The notes: generated by a model from the sequence alone, not told the origin. Positions 24,560 to 38,364 are shown, numbered from the stretch's first letter. The stretch is DNA of 64,000 nucleotides from Steromphala cineraria (GCA_916613615.1 OU744732.1:49033227-49097226), one strand, 5' to 3'. Numbers and translations: made by a program.

Positions 24560-24790
24560 AAGAGTCAAGCCCAATTCATTTCATCATAAGGTTGATGATA
24601 TAAGTAGCAATCGTTTAGATTACCGAAAAGAATGTTCGTCTTTTGAATGTTTTCTTCAAGTCTGAGAGCAGCTTTGAAATATTGATCCTGAACCTTATAA
24701 TTGGATATTTCAATACCCCGATGCACTGCTGTTTTCAGCCAATGTAAAAAGACAACAGACCACTGTCTTGTCATCTTTGCAAATTCAAAA
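24560..24790 (-). pseudogene. Module Q, copy 2, with cleanest exon-like frame
   Basis: The minus-strand frame reads FEFAKMTRQWSVVFLHWLKT, then GIEISNYKVQDQYFKAALRL, an amphipathic helical stretch, about 70 codons open (24774-24565). Other Q copies keep the words WSVV, TA, GI.., NY and Q.F at matching positions but with indels. It lies about 0.75 kb upstream (on this strand) of worn exon E. I do not recognise the family; it may be one exon of a helical-repeat protein. Confidence 0.4.
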
Positions 24791-27040
24791 GATCAGTTGA
24801 GAAATATCAATTGATGGGTACATAAAACAAGTCAATCGCCATCAATATGTATGGTTGTTTCAATTAACATTCAACCTCGCTTGTCATGCTTAATCATTTA
24901 GAAATTAAAGGAAATGGTAATGTAATGTTTGATATTCTTAGTTGAAGCAACATGTTTAAGGCAATCAATACAGTTGAAAGGTTGCCATGTAGTTGGCGCC
25001 CTCAATTAATGCTTGGTAAAGAAGTTTCATGAGAATTTTCATAAAATTAGGATTAGGGTGCCAAATGATTTCAAGATCAGTTTTAAGCTTGCCATGTAGT
25101 TCGCCCTCTCAAAAAGTCAATGCTCATTTTCTTTACTGACTCTTGTTTTGTAAGAGTTTATTTTATAACTTAACTTACAAGAGCATAAAAAAGAACAACC
25201 TATAAATTCTCTAGACCTGCTGGAACTATCACAAATCAATTGCTATGACCTGATTACAATAACTTAACATATTGTCACAGTATCAAAATTGCTGAACAAT
25301 AGAAATACTTGGCAAATTCAGGTTAAACAAAATTATCTCAGCATCAGGTGGAATAGTGTCCTCAAACTAAATCGTTTGTCAGAATTGACCTTGACAGTTA
25401 CAATTTATAACTTTGAAATACACTAAAAAGGAATTGACCAATATAACCAATGGAATAAAGGAGGTTTGGACAACAAGTTCATGTCACATAAACCTATTTC
25501 CTTTACCCCTTATGGTTAAAAAAAGTATTCATTGACCTTAGCATGAAAATATTGATAACATGAATTGGTTATCATTATAAATTATTTTAGTGCAATCCTG
25601 ATATAAACATAATCAGAAAAAATGTGATTGTGATGATGAATAATAGAAATGTAAAGCACTATGTGACAAGTAGAATATACGATAAAATCAAATGATATGG
25701 ATGTAAACGATAAATGATTATTGATGACAACGGTATGCATGAGTTTTGACACTGGTTAGTATCACAGCTGAGAAAAAGAAACAGAAACAGCAGAAGTAAT
25801 TATAATAACTTATAAAATGAATATAATCTAATCATTTCTTAGAAGATAGACTACATGTAGCTATACATTGTACTTCCTCAAAAATATGTATATAATCATC
25901 CATAATCGTAAACTTGCTACAGGGTGAAAAGTCCACATTTACTAAGAAAATTTGGATCCTTTATCAATTTTTGGGATACCTTTATCTCACTGACTGTGAT
26001 TTCCTCACGTAAAGAGATTGCATTCTAAATTGAATTAAACAAGAAAAATATATAAAAATTTATCAAAGTGTGATGTAAACCAACTCATCAAACATGCATT
26101 AACCTCTGATTGAAATTCAGAAATTATACAAAATATATCATAAAATACAAAGGACATTGTTGTCATATGCTAATATTTGTGTTCTGATTTGTGGTCAAGC
26201 TAATTTCGCTGTATGTACTTTAAATGTACCTTTATCACAATATAACATGACTATACTAGGTATATTAAATCATCATTTCTGAAATGAAAACTAAAAATAA
26301 TCAGATTTTTTGCCTGTAAAAATGCATTTAAAGATAACACATTGCACTTTATTTTCATAAGAATTGACAAGTTTCTGAGAGTTCTGGATATGACTAAATG
26401 ATTACTCATATTCATGAATACACTTGACAATGTATACTTTTATGATAGCTTAATAATTAGTGTTTGTAAAGCTAGGGTAAATGATATATTGACATTCAGG
26501 CACAACATTTACTGTAGAAAATATGAAATTAGAAGAAGTTTAGAAATTAAAACACTAAGAGTATATCAATGTCGGACAGAACTGGAGAAACTTATAGATA
26601 TTATCTTGTAGAAATTCAGCAACAGATGAAAAAAATGATAAAAGGACCATAGTCATTCATGTTATAATCTCTAGTTCTACTTTCAAATTTATCCTACACC
26701 GTATGCCCTATTCTTGTATTGTCTATGAATGCCAGATTTTGATGTAAATTGACTTACATGTAGTTACTGCTAGGCTTTTTTATTATGACAAGCAAATGTT
26801 TGTTGTGTGAAATGTGACACGAATCTTGTAATGAAATTTGAATTCAATTTCAATGATCTTTAAAGTTTAACCAACTATGGCATCAACATGTAAAGTGATT
26901 TCAATCTAAATGAAATGCTACAATGTGAAATAAAAAATCTTTGAATTCCCCTGAATGACATTATTAAATATTTTACTTTATCATCCCGTCATTTCAACTT
27001 TCAGAAGTCTTCACGTTACTTCCAGACTTTTTATCCAGTG

Positions 27041-27250
27041 AAGAGATTTTCCTCTGTCCTAATTGAAACTCCAACAGACCTTGCACCAATCAAGTGACTT
27101 AAAGCCAGCCTGTCTTTCAATCTCTGTGCCATGATTGACATTCATCTGTGTTTGTCAATTTCACCCACGCCGGCATCCTCCAACAGTGAAGGCAACTGGA
27201 GTCTCTACAAGGAAAATGAGGAAAGGGTAGAGGCGTTGTAATCAGGGGGT
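27041..27250 (+). repeat. Module P, copy 3
   Basis: A subtype with CACCCACGCCGGCATCC after the core, and ending AGGAAAATGAGGAAAGGGTA GAGGCG. Nearly identical to copy 5 (37950). Confidence 0.7.
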
Positions 27251-27804
27251 ATACATGACGATACTTAACGAAGCACTCTGATGCTCAGGTACTATTTTTG
27301 GAGCTAATTCAAATGTCTGTAATGTTTCAAATCAGACAGAATAGTAAAAGCAATTACAAGGCAAAGAAAAACGGTTTTAATTATAAATGTAATCATATGA
27401 TCAAAGTCATTAAAGTCGTGTAATATAAGCATTGATATTTACTTACAATTGAAGACACAGACATAACTGATAAGCAACACTGAAATATCCTCCTATGTTA
27501 TGGAACCTGTATAGTTTCAACGATATATAAATCTTCCAAAAATATAATAAGTAGTTGACTGTATTAAACTGGAAGACAAAAAACTAACCAGGACAATCTG
27601 AACAAAGATTTAAGCTGGAAATATTGTTGTTTACTAGACTCTTGTATAACTGGACTCAATCTAAGTTCTTGTAATTAAAAATAACAGAACATATTATTAG
27701 CAATCAATTGGATCCTTCTAAAAAAATCGTCTTTTTAATGTTCTTTAATTGTCATCAATGATAGATAATATTTATAATTCTAATAATATAAGTCTGAAGC
27801 CAGT

Positions 27805-28262
27805 GTTCAGAATGTTTAATTCTAAAACTTAATTGAATATGTTAATACCCCAATTCACTGACCTAACACCAAGAGCAACGGTCAATCCATGTCAAAAGGC
27901 ATTATAATCTATGTAGAACAGATAACTGACGAGTACCTTATCTTTTTGCCTAATCAAAATATTGGTTTGGGCCATTATATATAGATAATATATTAATAAT
28001 ATCATTAATATTCTAATCTGGTCTCTGATAGTTACTTAGCAGCTTCAAGAAGACTGATGCCTTTTGTTCGAAGCCTTCTGATCTTATCGAAAACATGAGA
28101 GTGCCCTTAAACACCTTACCACAAGCATTGTGTGAAACCCTTTCATGCCTCGCCAGAAAACCAATAATGAATCTTCATTAGCTTTAAATAATGTTCGTAT
28201 TGACGCCTCGTTTATCTCTTTACCATCTGTATATTTATAGGTTTTAATTGCGGCATTATTAA
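27805..28262 (-). repeat. Module Q, copy 3
   Basis: Minus-strand frame EINEASIRTLFKANEDSLLV, then FWRGMKGFHTMLV, before a frame change leads into the DKIRRLRTKG word. The upstream (minus-sense) exon part is better preserved here and in copy 5 than elsewhere. Its WSVV tail is lost. Confidence 0.45.
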
Positions 28263-29440
28263 ATGATAATGATGTAGACACTATATATTGGCAATTTATA
28301 TATTTTATGAGTTGTTAATGCACGATAAAGAATTTAGGAATCATATCTTTCTTGTGTTTTCATTTTTCTGACGTTCTTTAATTGATTTTAATCACAAGAT
28401 AATTCAGCAATCTGGGTATGCACTTATGAGCTACTGATCGAATTGAAGATTTTCAAATTCAGTTTTCTGCAATAATTCAGATCGTCCCAGTTACCTCACT
28501 TATTCCTATTTATCTAATTACAGCGTTGATAAGATAATTCCGTCTCAAACCATTAATTACATATAATGATCAAACGTCAGGAACAACTATATGGAATTGT
28601 GATAAAAAGACGGCAGGTCAACTGGTTTATTAACGCATGTTTCAAGGTGTTTGTTATGATGTATAATGATAAATGAGATGGAGTTTTGTGAGGATGCATG
28701 TTCTACCAAGTTTATGTGATGACCAAGGAGGCTCAAATGTCACAATTGTAATCACTAACTAAAATATATTGTATTGAAACATCAATATGTATGATTATAT
28801 CAATTGACATTCAGCCTCGCCTGCCACGTAAAATTATTTGGTCATCATAAGGAAATAACCATACCATGTTTGATATTCTGAGTTAAAGCAAGCGTAACAT
28901 GATTTCGCATGCAGGGAATTTAAATTAGGCCTAGAAAAAAAGTAATTTGTTTCCACTTTCCGCCCTCGTCAGTTTCAAAACCCCAAAACAAATCTTTTAT
29001 ATCCATTTAGATTATTCTCATTGAAATAAAGTAAATGACAATGTCAACGAAAGATCCCTTCTTTCTTTTTAATCTTTCAAACATAAAATGGCACCAGAGA
29101 CCGAAGGATCCAGACATAAAGTTAAAGGAAGAACAATTTTACACTTGAAATTTAGAAATCTTTACTAAACCCACATGACTATAGCACTTTTATGATATAT
29201 GCACTAGAAAACATAAAAATGTAAAATATGCAAGTTCTACTCTTACTGTCAACATTGTGAATCTATCAATTTTAATAATCTACTTATAATTCGACTCTGA
29301 TGTCTATAACTAAAGTGATTACATTTTAATTTGAATTATACAAATTACAGAATTAAATTAATAAAACGTATTTTTTCATTACCAAGACATCTTAAGAACA
29401 CTAGTATTTCACGCTTCTTCTAATTTTGTCCATGGGTAAA

Positions 29441-29715
29441 GATTTTACACTGCCCCAAGTAGAGATGGGAGTAACCAGCAGACCTGGCAATACTCAATTC
29501 GATCGAAGTTTGCCTGTCTGTCAATCTCTGTGCCATGATTGGCATTCATCTGTGTTTGTCAATTTCACCCACTGTCGCATCCTCCAACTGTGAAGACGAC
29601 TTGAGTCTCTCTACAAGGAGAATGAACGAGAACACCAAACTGAGAGGGATGTCAATCACAGGCAGATCAGTGCAAGGGAATTCCGATGTTCAGATATATC
29701 TTGGAGAATTCTGCT
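29441..29715 (+). repeat. Module P, copy 4
   Basis: Closest to copies 1 and 6. Has the extended 3' part with GGAATTCCGATGTTCAGATA and CTTGGAGAATTCTGCTG, shared with copy 6. Confidence 0.7.
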
Positions 29716-29766
29716 GAAATCTTTTATTTATAAACGAAATACAAGGGGCAATAACAAGAGCAGGGA

Positions 29767-30341
29767 CACAGAGTGAAAGTACGTATTTCGATTGCATCAT
29801 AAAGCTTTTTAGAAAATGTTGATGTAAAATAAACCATGAGATATTTTAATTATATTTCCAGTTGATATTGAAACATTGATGAGGGTATTAAGAAAAAACG
29901 AAATAGGGTTTGCATCAAATTAAACTGGAGGGCGATTGTGTATTTCAGAATATGGATTAAGGTTTCACAAACATATTTTACTTATTTCTTTAAAAAAATA
30001 TACGAATGTATGATAATGTTTAATTGTGCGTCAGAGGTAGCTACTCAAATAACACAGAGTGAAAGTACGTATTTCGATTGCATCATAAAGCTTTTTAGAA
30101 AATGTTGATGTAAAATAAACCATGAGGTATTTTTATTAATCTTACCAGTTGATATTGAAACATTGATAATAACATTAAGAAAAAAACGAAATAAAGTTTG
30201 CATCAAATTAAACTGGAGGGCGATTGTGTATTTCAGAAAATGGATTAAGGTTTACATAATCACAAACATATTTTACTATTTTCTTGGAATATATGAATGT
30301 CTGATAATGTTTAATGGTGCGTCAAAGGTAGCTACTCAAAT
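29767..30341 (+). repeat. 286-bp tandem duplication
   Basis: CACAGAGTGAAAGTACG at 29767 recurs at 30053, and everything between is repeated to GCTACTCAAAT near 30341. Array copies 1 (about 10337-10620) and 3 (about 43553-43840) have one unit only, so the duplication arose after block 1 was copied. The second unit resembles copy 3 more than it resembles the first unit (for example TAATGGTGCGTCAAAGG), suggesting unequal exchange between array copies. Confidence 0.85.
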
Positions 30342-30970
30342 GATATGTTCAGTTTGGTAATTGAAGTCGTTTTGAATGCCACTTTCGATGGACAGCTTCG
30401 ATCTATTTGGCGACAAACCAGTCAATGCGTGACTGGTCACAGGCCCTTTTCGGGGCGTCACAACAATCATTGCCACGGGATCTATATATTATCGTAACAA
30501 TATCACAGGGAAATCTCTACCATTAAACATTTTCAGAAATTGTTTACCACTTAGTTAGGTAAGTTATTTGATATTGCAACAATATTACTTGTTTGGTGTA
30601 ATAAAGATATCCAAGTCAACGGTAAACAATTATTTGAGGCAGTATTTCAGTTGAAACAATGACAAGCCACTCTTTACCAGTCTGGTGTCATGACCATGAC
30701 AGCAATTAATTACGCGGTCTTAATAAAGGCTTATAGGATTCTTATTTTGTTGAAGCATCCTGAACGAAAATCGAAAAGTATTAATTTAAAAATTTAGCTA
30801 CCAAAAGTAACTGTTAACTGTACAATGAGAAATAAAATAATAATTCAAATCTTTGTTCTCCTGTTTCATATTTTAACAAGATTCTAGTTTATTTATAAGC
30901 TGATCCTTTAATCGTCAACGTTGTTTAAATTCCTCAATCAAAGCCTATTGGGATAGATATCCATGGTATA

Positions 30971-31543
30971 CACTCAGGGGCAAAAGAAACGATACCATAT
31001 AAAATACATGATAGGTTAAGCTATAAGTGATAGTTACGGCTGAAACTGGGTAATTCGTGTCTTCAAGAGCTAACTAAACTTATTTTTTTAATTTCAAAGC
31101 TATATCTGTTAACGCGTTTGAAATACACTCCTTTCAAAAAACGCTGTTTAAAAATCTCCTTAACTAGACGAGATAGGAAAGCGAAAATTACCCTTTTGTG
31201 TGTTTTTAAACCAACATATAGGCAAAATGCGTGAACAAATTAACTTCTACCCGGGTTATTTATATTGATAACATCTTATATTTATAAGATTTTTGCATTT
31301 CATATTTTTTTTATTCCAATTCAAAAGATAAAGACAAAAAATAACATTGAAAAAGCTGTTTTCTGACCCCTCGTGTATTTGAACAGTCATACATGTACAG
31401 TTATAAATATCATACTTTGATGTTTGAAATTGTGAGTATTTCTTCACAACTTCACAAGGGTTCGTACTCGAATTTCATTTTAAAACAGGATTTTGTTCTG
31501 TACTCTTTTGAAAAGTTGGTATCGTTTCTTTTGCCCCTGAGTG
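30971..31543. mobile_element. TA-flanked MITE, 573 bp, Tc1/mariner-like
   Basis: Perfect 27-bp terminal inverted repeats beginning CACTCAGGGGCAAAAG (30971-30997 and 31517-31543), flanked by TA on both sides. Array copies 1 (near 11229) and 3 (near 44496) have the uninterrupted GGTATA...TATG site, which proves insertion with TA duplication. There is no transposase frame; the small frames inside are chance. The TA duplication points to the IS630/Tc1/mariner group. Confidence 0.95.
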
Positions 31544-31579
31544 TATATGTGCTTCATCATATATGCCTGGAATTCAAGT

Positions 31580-31985
31580 AAGCAGTGTTGAAATGTTTGA
31601 TTCTGACCATAATTAAATACATCAATACCCCAATTCCCTGAGCGAACCTCATATAGAGCGGTCAGTACATGTCCGACCAATGTGGAACAGACAACTGACC
31701 AGTACCAATCTTCTTTGCCTAATCAAAAGTCGACTCTCGAGATGAGAGATAGCAACTGAACATCAGTAATATCATTAATATTCAGATCCTGTCACAGACA
31801 GGCCATTAGCAGCTTCAAGAAGACCGATGACCTTTGTACGAAGCCTTCTGATCTGACAGAAAGTCTCCTTAAACACCTTATCACTAGAATCGAAGAAATC
31901 CAGTACACAGTGAAATCCTTCCACGCCTTGTCCAGGAAACTAATAATCATCTTTGCCCACATTTGAATAATGTTCATGTTGATAC
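31580..31985 (-). repeat. Module Q, copy 4
   Basis: On the minus strand its tail is open and exon-like for 66 codons (LTALYEVRSGNWGIDVFNYG..., 31680-31480, running on into the MITE). The DKVFKETF part lies in another frame. It is about 95% like copy 6. Confidence 0.5.
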
Positions 31986-34900
31986 CTTTCTATTAACAAT
32001 TTAATATTTGATTGTTTTTGAATGCTATTAATTAATATTTGATTGTTTTTGATTGCCCTGTCCTCTTGGGGGAAGTTTTTATATTGTTTGTTGGTGGATT
32101 TGACCTTCATAAATGCTATTAAATGCAACATTGTGATGCATTTATTAGTCAGGAATTGTATTGATGGCATTATGTTGCATTGTTATATATTGATGAAAAC
32201 CCGTAACTTCATTTATTACTATACATCTCTTAACAATGCACCATATTAGCAAATACAAAATCTGCCATATGTTATTAATTTCAGAAATGTTGTTCACACA
32301 GTATCGGTATCCAATTTTCTTAATTAAAACTGTGGAGATAAGATTTTTCCTCCTAAACCCGTTTTTTCAAAGTGATGATAAATAAATCAAACAATATGTG
32401 TTTAAATTTAAACATTTGTATTAAACAGGCTTTGTGAGAATAAGCTAGTAATATAATATATGGTTTTACATTTTGGAAATTGTGTGTGTTTAATATATAA
32501 TGATGTAGTCCTACGATTTCTGTGATGAATTATGTTTTGAGTGTCCCTTTTGTCATCAGTATATACATGTAAAGCAAAATTTTATTTGAAACGCCAAAAT
32601 ATATAATTATATCAATTGACACTCAAGCTCGCCTGCCAAGAATAAATCATTCAGTAATTAGACGAAATGGTCATGTTATATGAATGCTTGTTCTTTTGCG
32701 AAGCAAAACAAAACAAGTCAAATAGTACGGTATTAGACTTGACATATAAACTGACAGGCAATAGAAAGTAAACACCTTTTTTAAAATCACTCTAATTAAA
32801 AACTAAAGATTTGAGCAGTTTGAGGAAAGATGCCTTGTATAGTTGATTTGTTTAGGAAAACATTAAAAAAGAAAACTTTAACGTTTTATTAGAACACAAG
32901 AGTTTCAAAGGATGAAAGAGTTAAAAAAAACACCAAAAGTTCTCAATTCTAATTATTTTTATCCCCTTAAGTCTTTCACTTCGCAGAATGTGTCACATAA
33001 GTGCCAAATGCGGTCGAGTCGTTTGTCAAAACTTCATAAAATGTACTGTCTGATCGAGAATTAAAAACGTCTTGCGATGTCACCTGACAGGTGCTTCGGT
33101 GGTCTGCAAAACCTGCATCGGCGCTTGTTCATTACCTGAAGGGTGTGGTTTGACTCTTACACGCCATTGTGGACCTTTTGACAGTTGATCAATCAGCGAT
33201 AAGTCTATCTAGCATTACAAAGTGTTCAAATAGATACCTTTTATGGTCTTCCGTTTACAAAGTATGTGATGTTTGAGTTATTTTACGTCATGTTCACGTC
33301 GTTCATATTGTTCCTCATTTTCGGTTTTTATTTTCACTTATAGCAATACACATACAGAATTCACAAGGTAGCACAATAATCATAAACTTTAAAATATTTG
33401 TAGTCGCTTGTTATTTTGTCAGAAATATCTAGATTAGAAACATCACTCAAAGTCATAACGTTAATGTTAATGTTAAAACTGATTACAATTACACATCGAT
33501 AAAAAAACGAAAATTATCAAATCTTCAAACTGAGAAGAATATAAATCTTTTATGACTGTTAGGGGCGACGAAAGAGCCAAAATGAAACGAGAAATTTATT
33601 TTGAAACACACAAATTTATACAAAACCCATATTTACAATACTATATACCAAAATGTTACATATCTGTTCTGTTACAAACGCTCAATAAAGCAATAAATTC
33701 AAAATCTGTATAATCTATAAAAACATTGTGTTACTGTCAAGACTGAAAAAATATCTATCAGGCAGAAGTCCACTCGCATCCTCTCACTGCACGCTATAAA
33801 TCTATTGTCCTGTAAATTCCGCAAGGCATGTGCGTTCCATAATACCATCAGCCTTACATCAAAGTTTAGCGAGTAGTACCTGCCTGTTGAACATAATCGT
33901 TAAATTCAATATTGAGTTTTCACAAAAACGTATTATTGAATCTTTTACATGCAAGAGGGATTTCCTATCTTTTATAAAAGCATACATGTAGCACAACCCA
34001 AATATTGACATTCTTAGCATAAAGCAAATATATTTATGGGGATTGAGAAATTTACAAAATTATTTCTTTTGTATTACTCCACACATTCTGAGAGTAATAA
34101 TCCTCCTATTTGTCGTCATGGCAACCAACTAAAATGTAATTGCAGAGTGCCGAGCCATGATTCCTTACAGAAAGGAAGCAGATTTATTAAGGAAACAAAC
34201 ATCTATAAATGCTCTGTTTTGAACTTCTTTCGAGAAAGGTTATATCTAGTCATCTATGTCACATGTAAAGTTTATTATTAATGTTGAAACACTTTGTTCG
34301 GTAACCTAGGTTGATAATGTTCCCAAGTTCTAATTTTAACGCTTGATGTGGGGAATTGACAAGATTAATCAAATGTTGTGGTGTTTATCACATTTGCAGC
34401 TTTATACATGAATTATATGAATCTATGAAAAAACAAAAGTCTATTTTTATACAGAACGAGAATTATTAATCGAGAACCGTTCCACTCCTTACATATTTTC
34501 CCGAAGATTAGAGTATGACCAAAGTATGTCCATATGCCCGGTTGAAATTATCGACCAAAAATATATAAAAAGTCCCAAATCATAAGGATATGTTAAAATG
34601 TATCAGACATGATAGATAAAGAAATCCAAGGAATATTTGTTCACCTTCTGTCATGTCACAGTATTTATTGTTTAATGATCATGACCTAGAAAACATAATT
34701 GGAATAAAAGACGGGTATTTAAAGTTATTCATATTAACTCTGCCATCGGTTTATCCTGGTCTACCATAATTCCAAAGTTTTAAATATTCCACAATAATTA
34801 TTGCCATGCTGCGTCTAATTGGTTTTAAATGTATAAATTGTCAATGAATAATTCGAGTTCCGCACAAGAGGGGGCTTTTAGAAGAAGTCAATGTCATTTT

Positions 34901-37900
34901 CATCCATAAAATCTGTGACAGTTTCTGAAATATTTAAGAGAAAATGTGTTTTTAAATGTCAAATTTTAAAGTGAACATTGGCTTTTCAAGAAAATGTCAA
35001 TAAAATTCATTTCAGACCTCTGACATTAATTCGTCCATGTCACTTTTAATATTAGAAACAGTGTCATTGGTTATCAATATCTCATCACAAATAGCTGACC
35101 TTCATCATTCACAGTTATATAACGAGTAGCCTTTATGAAAAGCGTTTGTGGCCATTTTTCAATCTACATGTTTCATATTCTTTCTGGCAGTAGACCTAAC
35201 AAGAATGATAAACTGAAAACGTATAAATGATCTTCGTTAAGATGATATTCATACTAACAATTATGACAAAATTTATTATTGTTGCTATGAAAATAATATA
35301 AGTTACAGATGTACTGGTATCAATAAACTTGAGCAATTCAATGTTTGATATTTGAAAAGTATACAAATATTCATTTCATTATTTACAATCTTGAAAATAT
35401 TCTTATGAGTGTATTTATTATATCAACACCTTGACACGTGCACATGTTTTAGATAAAAGACAACAGCCAAATGATAAGACATGACCGTACCCTGATCGAA
35501 ACGAAACATAAGCATAGTTGTATATCTACTGCAATAGTCACGAGTCTATCTGGAACCCTATAGGCCATCGATTAGGTTTAAAGCATTTAAATACCTCATG
35601 TTATGATCATTTTTGAAAAGAAATTTGTAAAATGTGTCATTCTTTACTGTCAAAAAGTTACGTGAACTGCCTATTGTTAATCTAGCATTATGAAGCTTCA
35701 AGTAGAAACCTTAATTATATGGTTTTCAGTATCTGAGGTATGTGCTGTTAGAGTTATTTTACGTCCTCTTCCTGTGTTCTATGTTCAATTTAACCTTCTT
35801 TTTTGTTTTTATTTTCACTTACAGCAATACATACATACAGAATATTCATAAAATAAAAAAATATATTTAGTCGCATGTTATTTTGTTTGCCCTCTCAATT
35901 AATGCGGGGAAAGGAAGCTTCATGAAAAGTTTCAAAGAATTAGAGCATTTGTATACAAACCACTTTATGTCAATCAATACAGTTTCAAGCTTGCTATGCA
36001 GTTTGCCCTCTCAATTAATCCATGCTCCCCTACTCTTGTTTTGTAAGGGTTTATTTTATAGATTAAATGATATGAGCATAAAATACACCTATCACTTCTA
36101 AAGGCTGGGACTATCACAAACCATTTGCTATGACCTGATAACATCAACTTAACATAATATCAAAGTATCGAAATAGCTGAACAATAGAAATACTTGGCAA
36201 ATTCAGGTTAAACAAATTATCTTAGCATCAGATGGAAAAGTGTCCACAAACTGAAGCATGCTGGTCGGAGTGGGTGTTAATGAAAGGGCAAATCGTTAGT
36301 CAGAATTAGCCTTGACAGCTACAATTTATAACAATGAAATACACTTAAAGGAATTGACCAATATAACCATTGAAATAAAGGAGGCATGCCCAACAGGTTC
36401 ACGTCACACAAACCTATTTCCTTTAATCTGTATTGTTTATAGAAGTGATCTTTGACCTACGCATGACAGTAAAATATGGAGAACATGAATTGGTAATGTT
36501 TATTAAAAAAAATATTGCATTGCAGATACAAACATTATCAATAAAAAAATTGATTGTGACTACGAAGAAATGTAATTTAAATCACAACCGTATAACAAGT
36601 AGAATATAGAATAAAACCAAGTGAGAGAATTTAAACGATAAATGATTATTGATGACATTGGTATGCATGAGGCTCGACAATGGTTAGCATCACAGCTGAC
36701 AAAAAGAAACAAAAACAACAGAGGTAGTTAAAAAGAAATATAATCTAATCATTTCTTAGAGGATCTTAGGACTGTATGTAGCTATACATTGTATTTCCTC
36801 AAAAATATGTATAAAATCATCCATTATCGTAATCTTGCTTCAGATTGAATAGTCAACATTTACTTAGAGATTTGGGATCCTTTATCAATATTTATGATCT
36901 AATCATCTAACTGAATGTGATTTCCACAAGTAAAGAGATTGCATTCTTTTTTTAAGTAAACAATTTGCAGAAAAAATAGAAATAGAATTTATCAAAGTGT
37001 GTTGGACACCAATTCAGCCTATCAAAACAAGCATTAACCACTGAATGTATTAATAAATTAAAGAACTCAGAAACTTATAAAATACAAAGGAAGTTGTTGT
37101 TATCAGCAAGACTGATTTGTGGCCATGCTAACTTCGTTGTATATAGTTTTAAAGACGTTAATTCAAGGTGACCTTTAAATGTAACTTTATCACAATATAA
37201 TATGACTATATATGAGGTATATTGAATCATCACACCTAAAAGGAAAACACAAAATAATCAGATGTTCTGCCAGTAAAGATGCATTTAAAATTGCACTATA
37301 TAAGTTCTGGAAATGACTTTAGTATTACTCATATTTATGAGTACACTTGACAATGTATTTTTTATGATAGCTTAATTACTAGTGTGTGTAAAGCTAGGAC
37401 AAATGATATGTTAACATTCAGGCACAACTATTTCTGTAGAAAATATTAAATTAAAAGCAGTTAAGAAATAATGACACTAAGAATATATCATTGTATGACA
37501 GAACCAGAGAAACTGTTATAACATATTTTGTAGAAATTCAGCAAAAGATGAAGAAAATGATGAAAGGACCATAGTAATTCATGTTGTAATCTCTAGTTTT
37601 ACTTTCAAATTTATCCTACACAGTATGCCCTAATCTAGTATTGTCTATGCATGCCAGATTTTGATGTAAATTGACTTACATGTTGTTACTGCTAGGCTTT
37701 TTTATTATGACAAGCCAATGTTTGTTGGGAGAAATGTGACACGAATCCTTTAATGAAACTTGAATTTAATTTCAATGATCTTTAAAGTTTAACCATCAAC
37801 ATGTAAAGTGATTTCATTTTAAATTGAATGCTACAATGTGAAATAAAAAAATTTGAATTCCCCTGAATGACATTATTAAATATTTTACTTTATCATCCCG

Positions 37901-37949
37901 TAATTTCAATTTTCAGAAGTCTTCACGTTACTTCCAGACTTTTTATCCA

Positions 37950-38162
37950 GTGAAGAGATTTTCCTCTGACCTAATTGGAACTCGAACAGACCTTGCACCA
38001 ATCAAGTTACTTAAAGCCAGCCTGTCTGTCAATCTCTGTGCCATGATTGACATTCATCTGTGTTTGTCAATTTCACCCACGCCGGCATCCTCCAACAGTG
38101 AAGGCAACTGGAGTCTCTACAAGGAAAATGAGGAAAGGGTAGAGGCGTTGTAATCAGGGGGT
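37950..38162 (+). repeat. Module P, copy 5
   Basis: Near-twin of copy 3 over its whole length, including the GCCGGCATCC variant and the GGTAGAGGCGTTGTAATCAGG end. Confidence 0.7.
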
Positions 38163-38364
38163 ATACAGGACAATACTAATCGAAGCACTCTGATGCTCAG
38201 GTACTATTTTTGGAGCTAATTCAAATGACTGTTATGTTTCAACTCAGACAGAATAGTAAAAGCAATTACAAGGCCAAGAAAAACGGTTTTAATTATAAAT
38301 GTAATCATATGATCAAAGTCATTAAAGTCGTGTAATATAAGCATTGATATTTACTAATACTTAA

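Larger units (their letters stand above)
19818..25140 (+). repeat. Array block 2, copy 1
   Basis: Starts at the right half of Y (TTTTGTAAGAGTTTATT...) and is collinear with 48264-52420. It carries P (about 21140-21390), the worn exon E (23445-23830), Q copy 2 and X (about 24848-24915). Sister copy 2 has a LINE tail at 50180-50790 that is absent here near 21850, giving the empty site. Other intervals show only short chance frames. Confidence 0.75.
25141..28262 (+). repeat. Array block 3, copy 1
   Basis: Collinear with 36035-41125. It starts with a diverged Y (TTTTGTAAGAG...) and contains P copy 3 and Q copy 3. It lacks the 1.96-kb TTAA element of its sister; the empty site reads ACTTACAATTGAAGACAC near 27443-27460. 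A 65-codon plus-strand frame at 26414 is broken in the sister, so it is not a gene. Confidence 0.8.
28263..36034 (+). repeat. Array block 1, copy 2
   Basis: The longest copy of block 1. Extra material relative to copies 1 and 3: a 286-bp tandem duplication (29767-30341), the TA-flanked MITE (30971-31543), about 100 bp of replaced sequence near 34154-34277 and about 620 bp near 34590-35230. X lies at about 28790-28870 and 32600-32665. Apart from the listed items I see no gene. Confidence 0.85.

Noticed and set aside
31256..31581. Small frames inside the TA-flanked MITE
   Set aside because: No D-D-E transposase motifs and low-complexity sequence; the element is non-autonomous.
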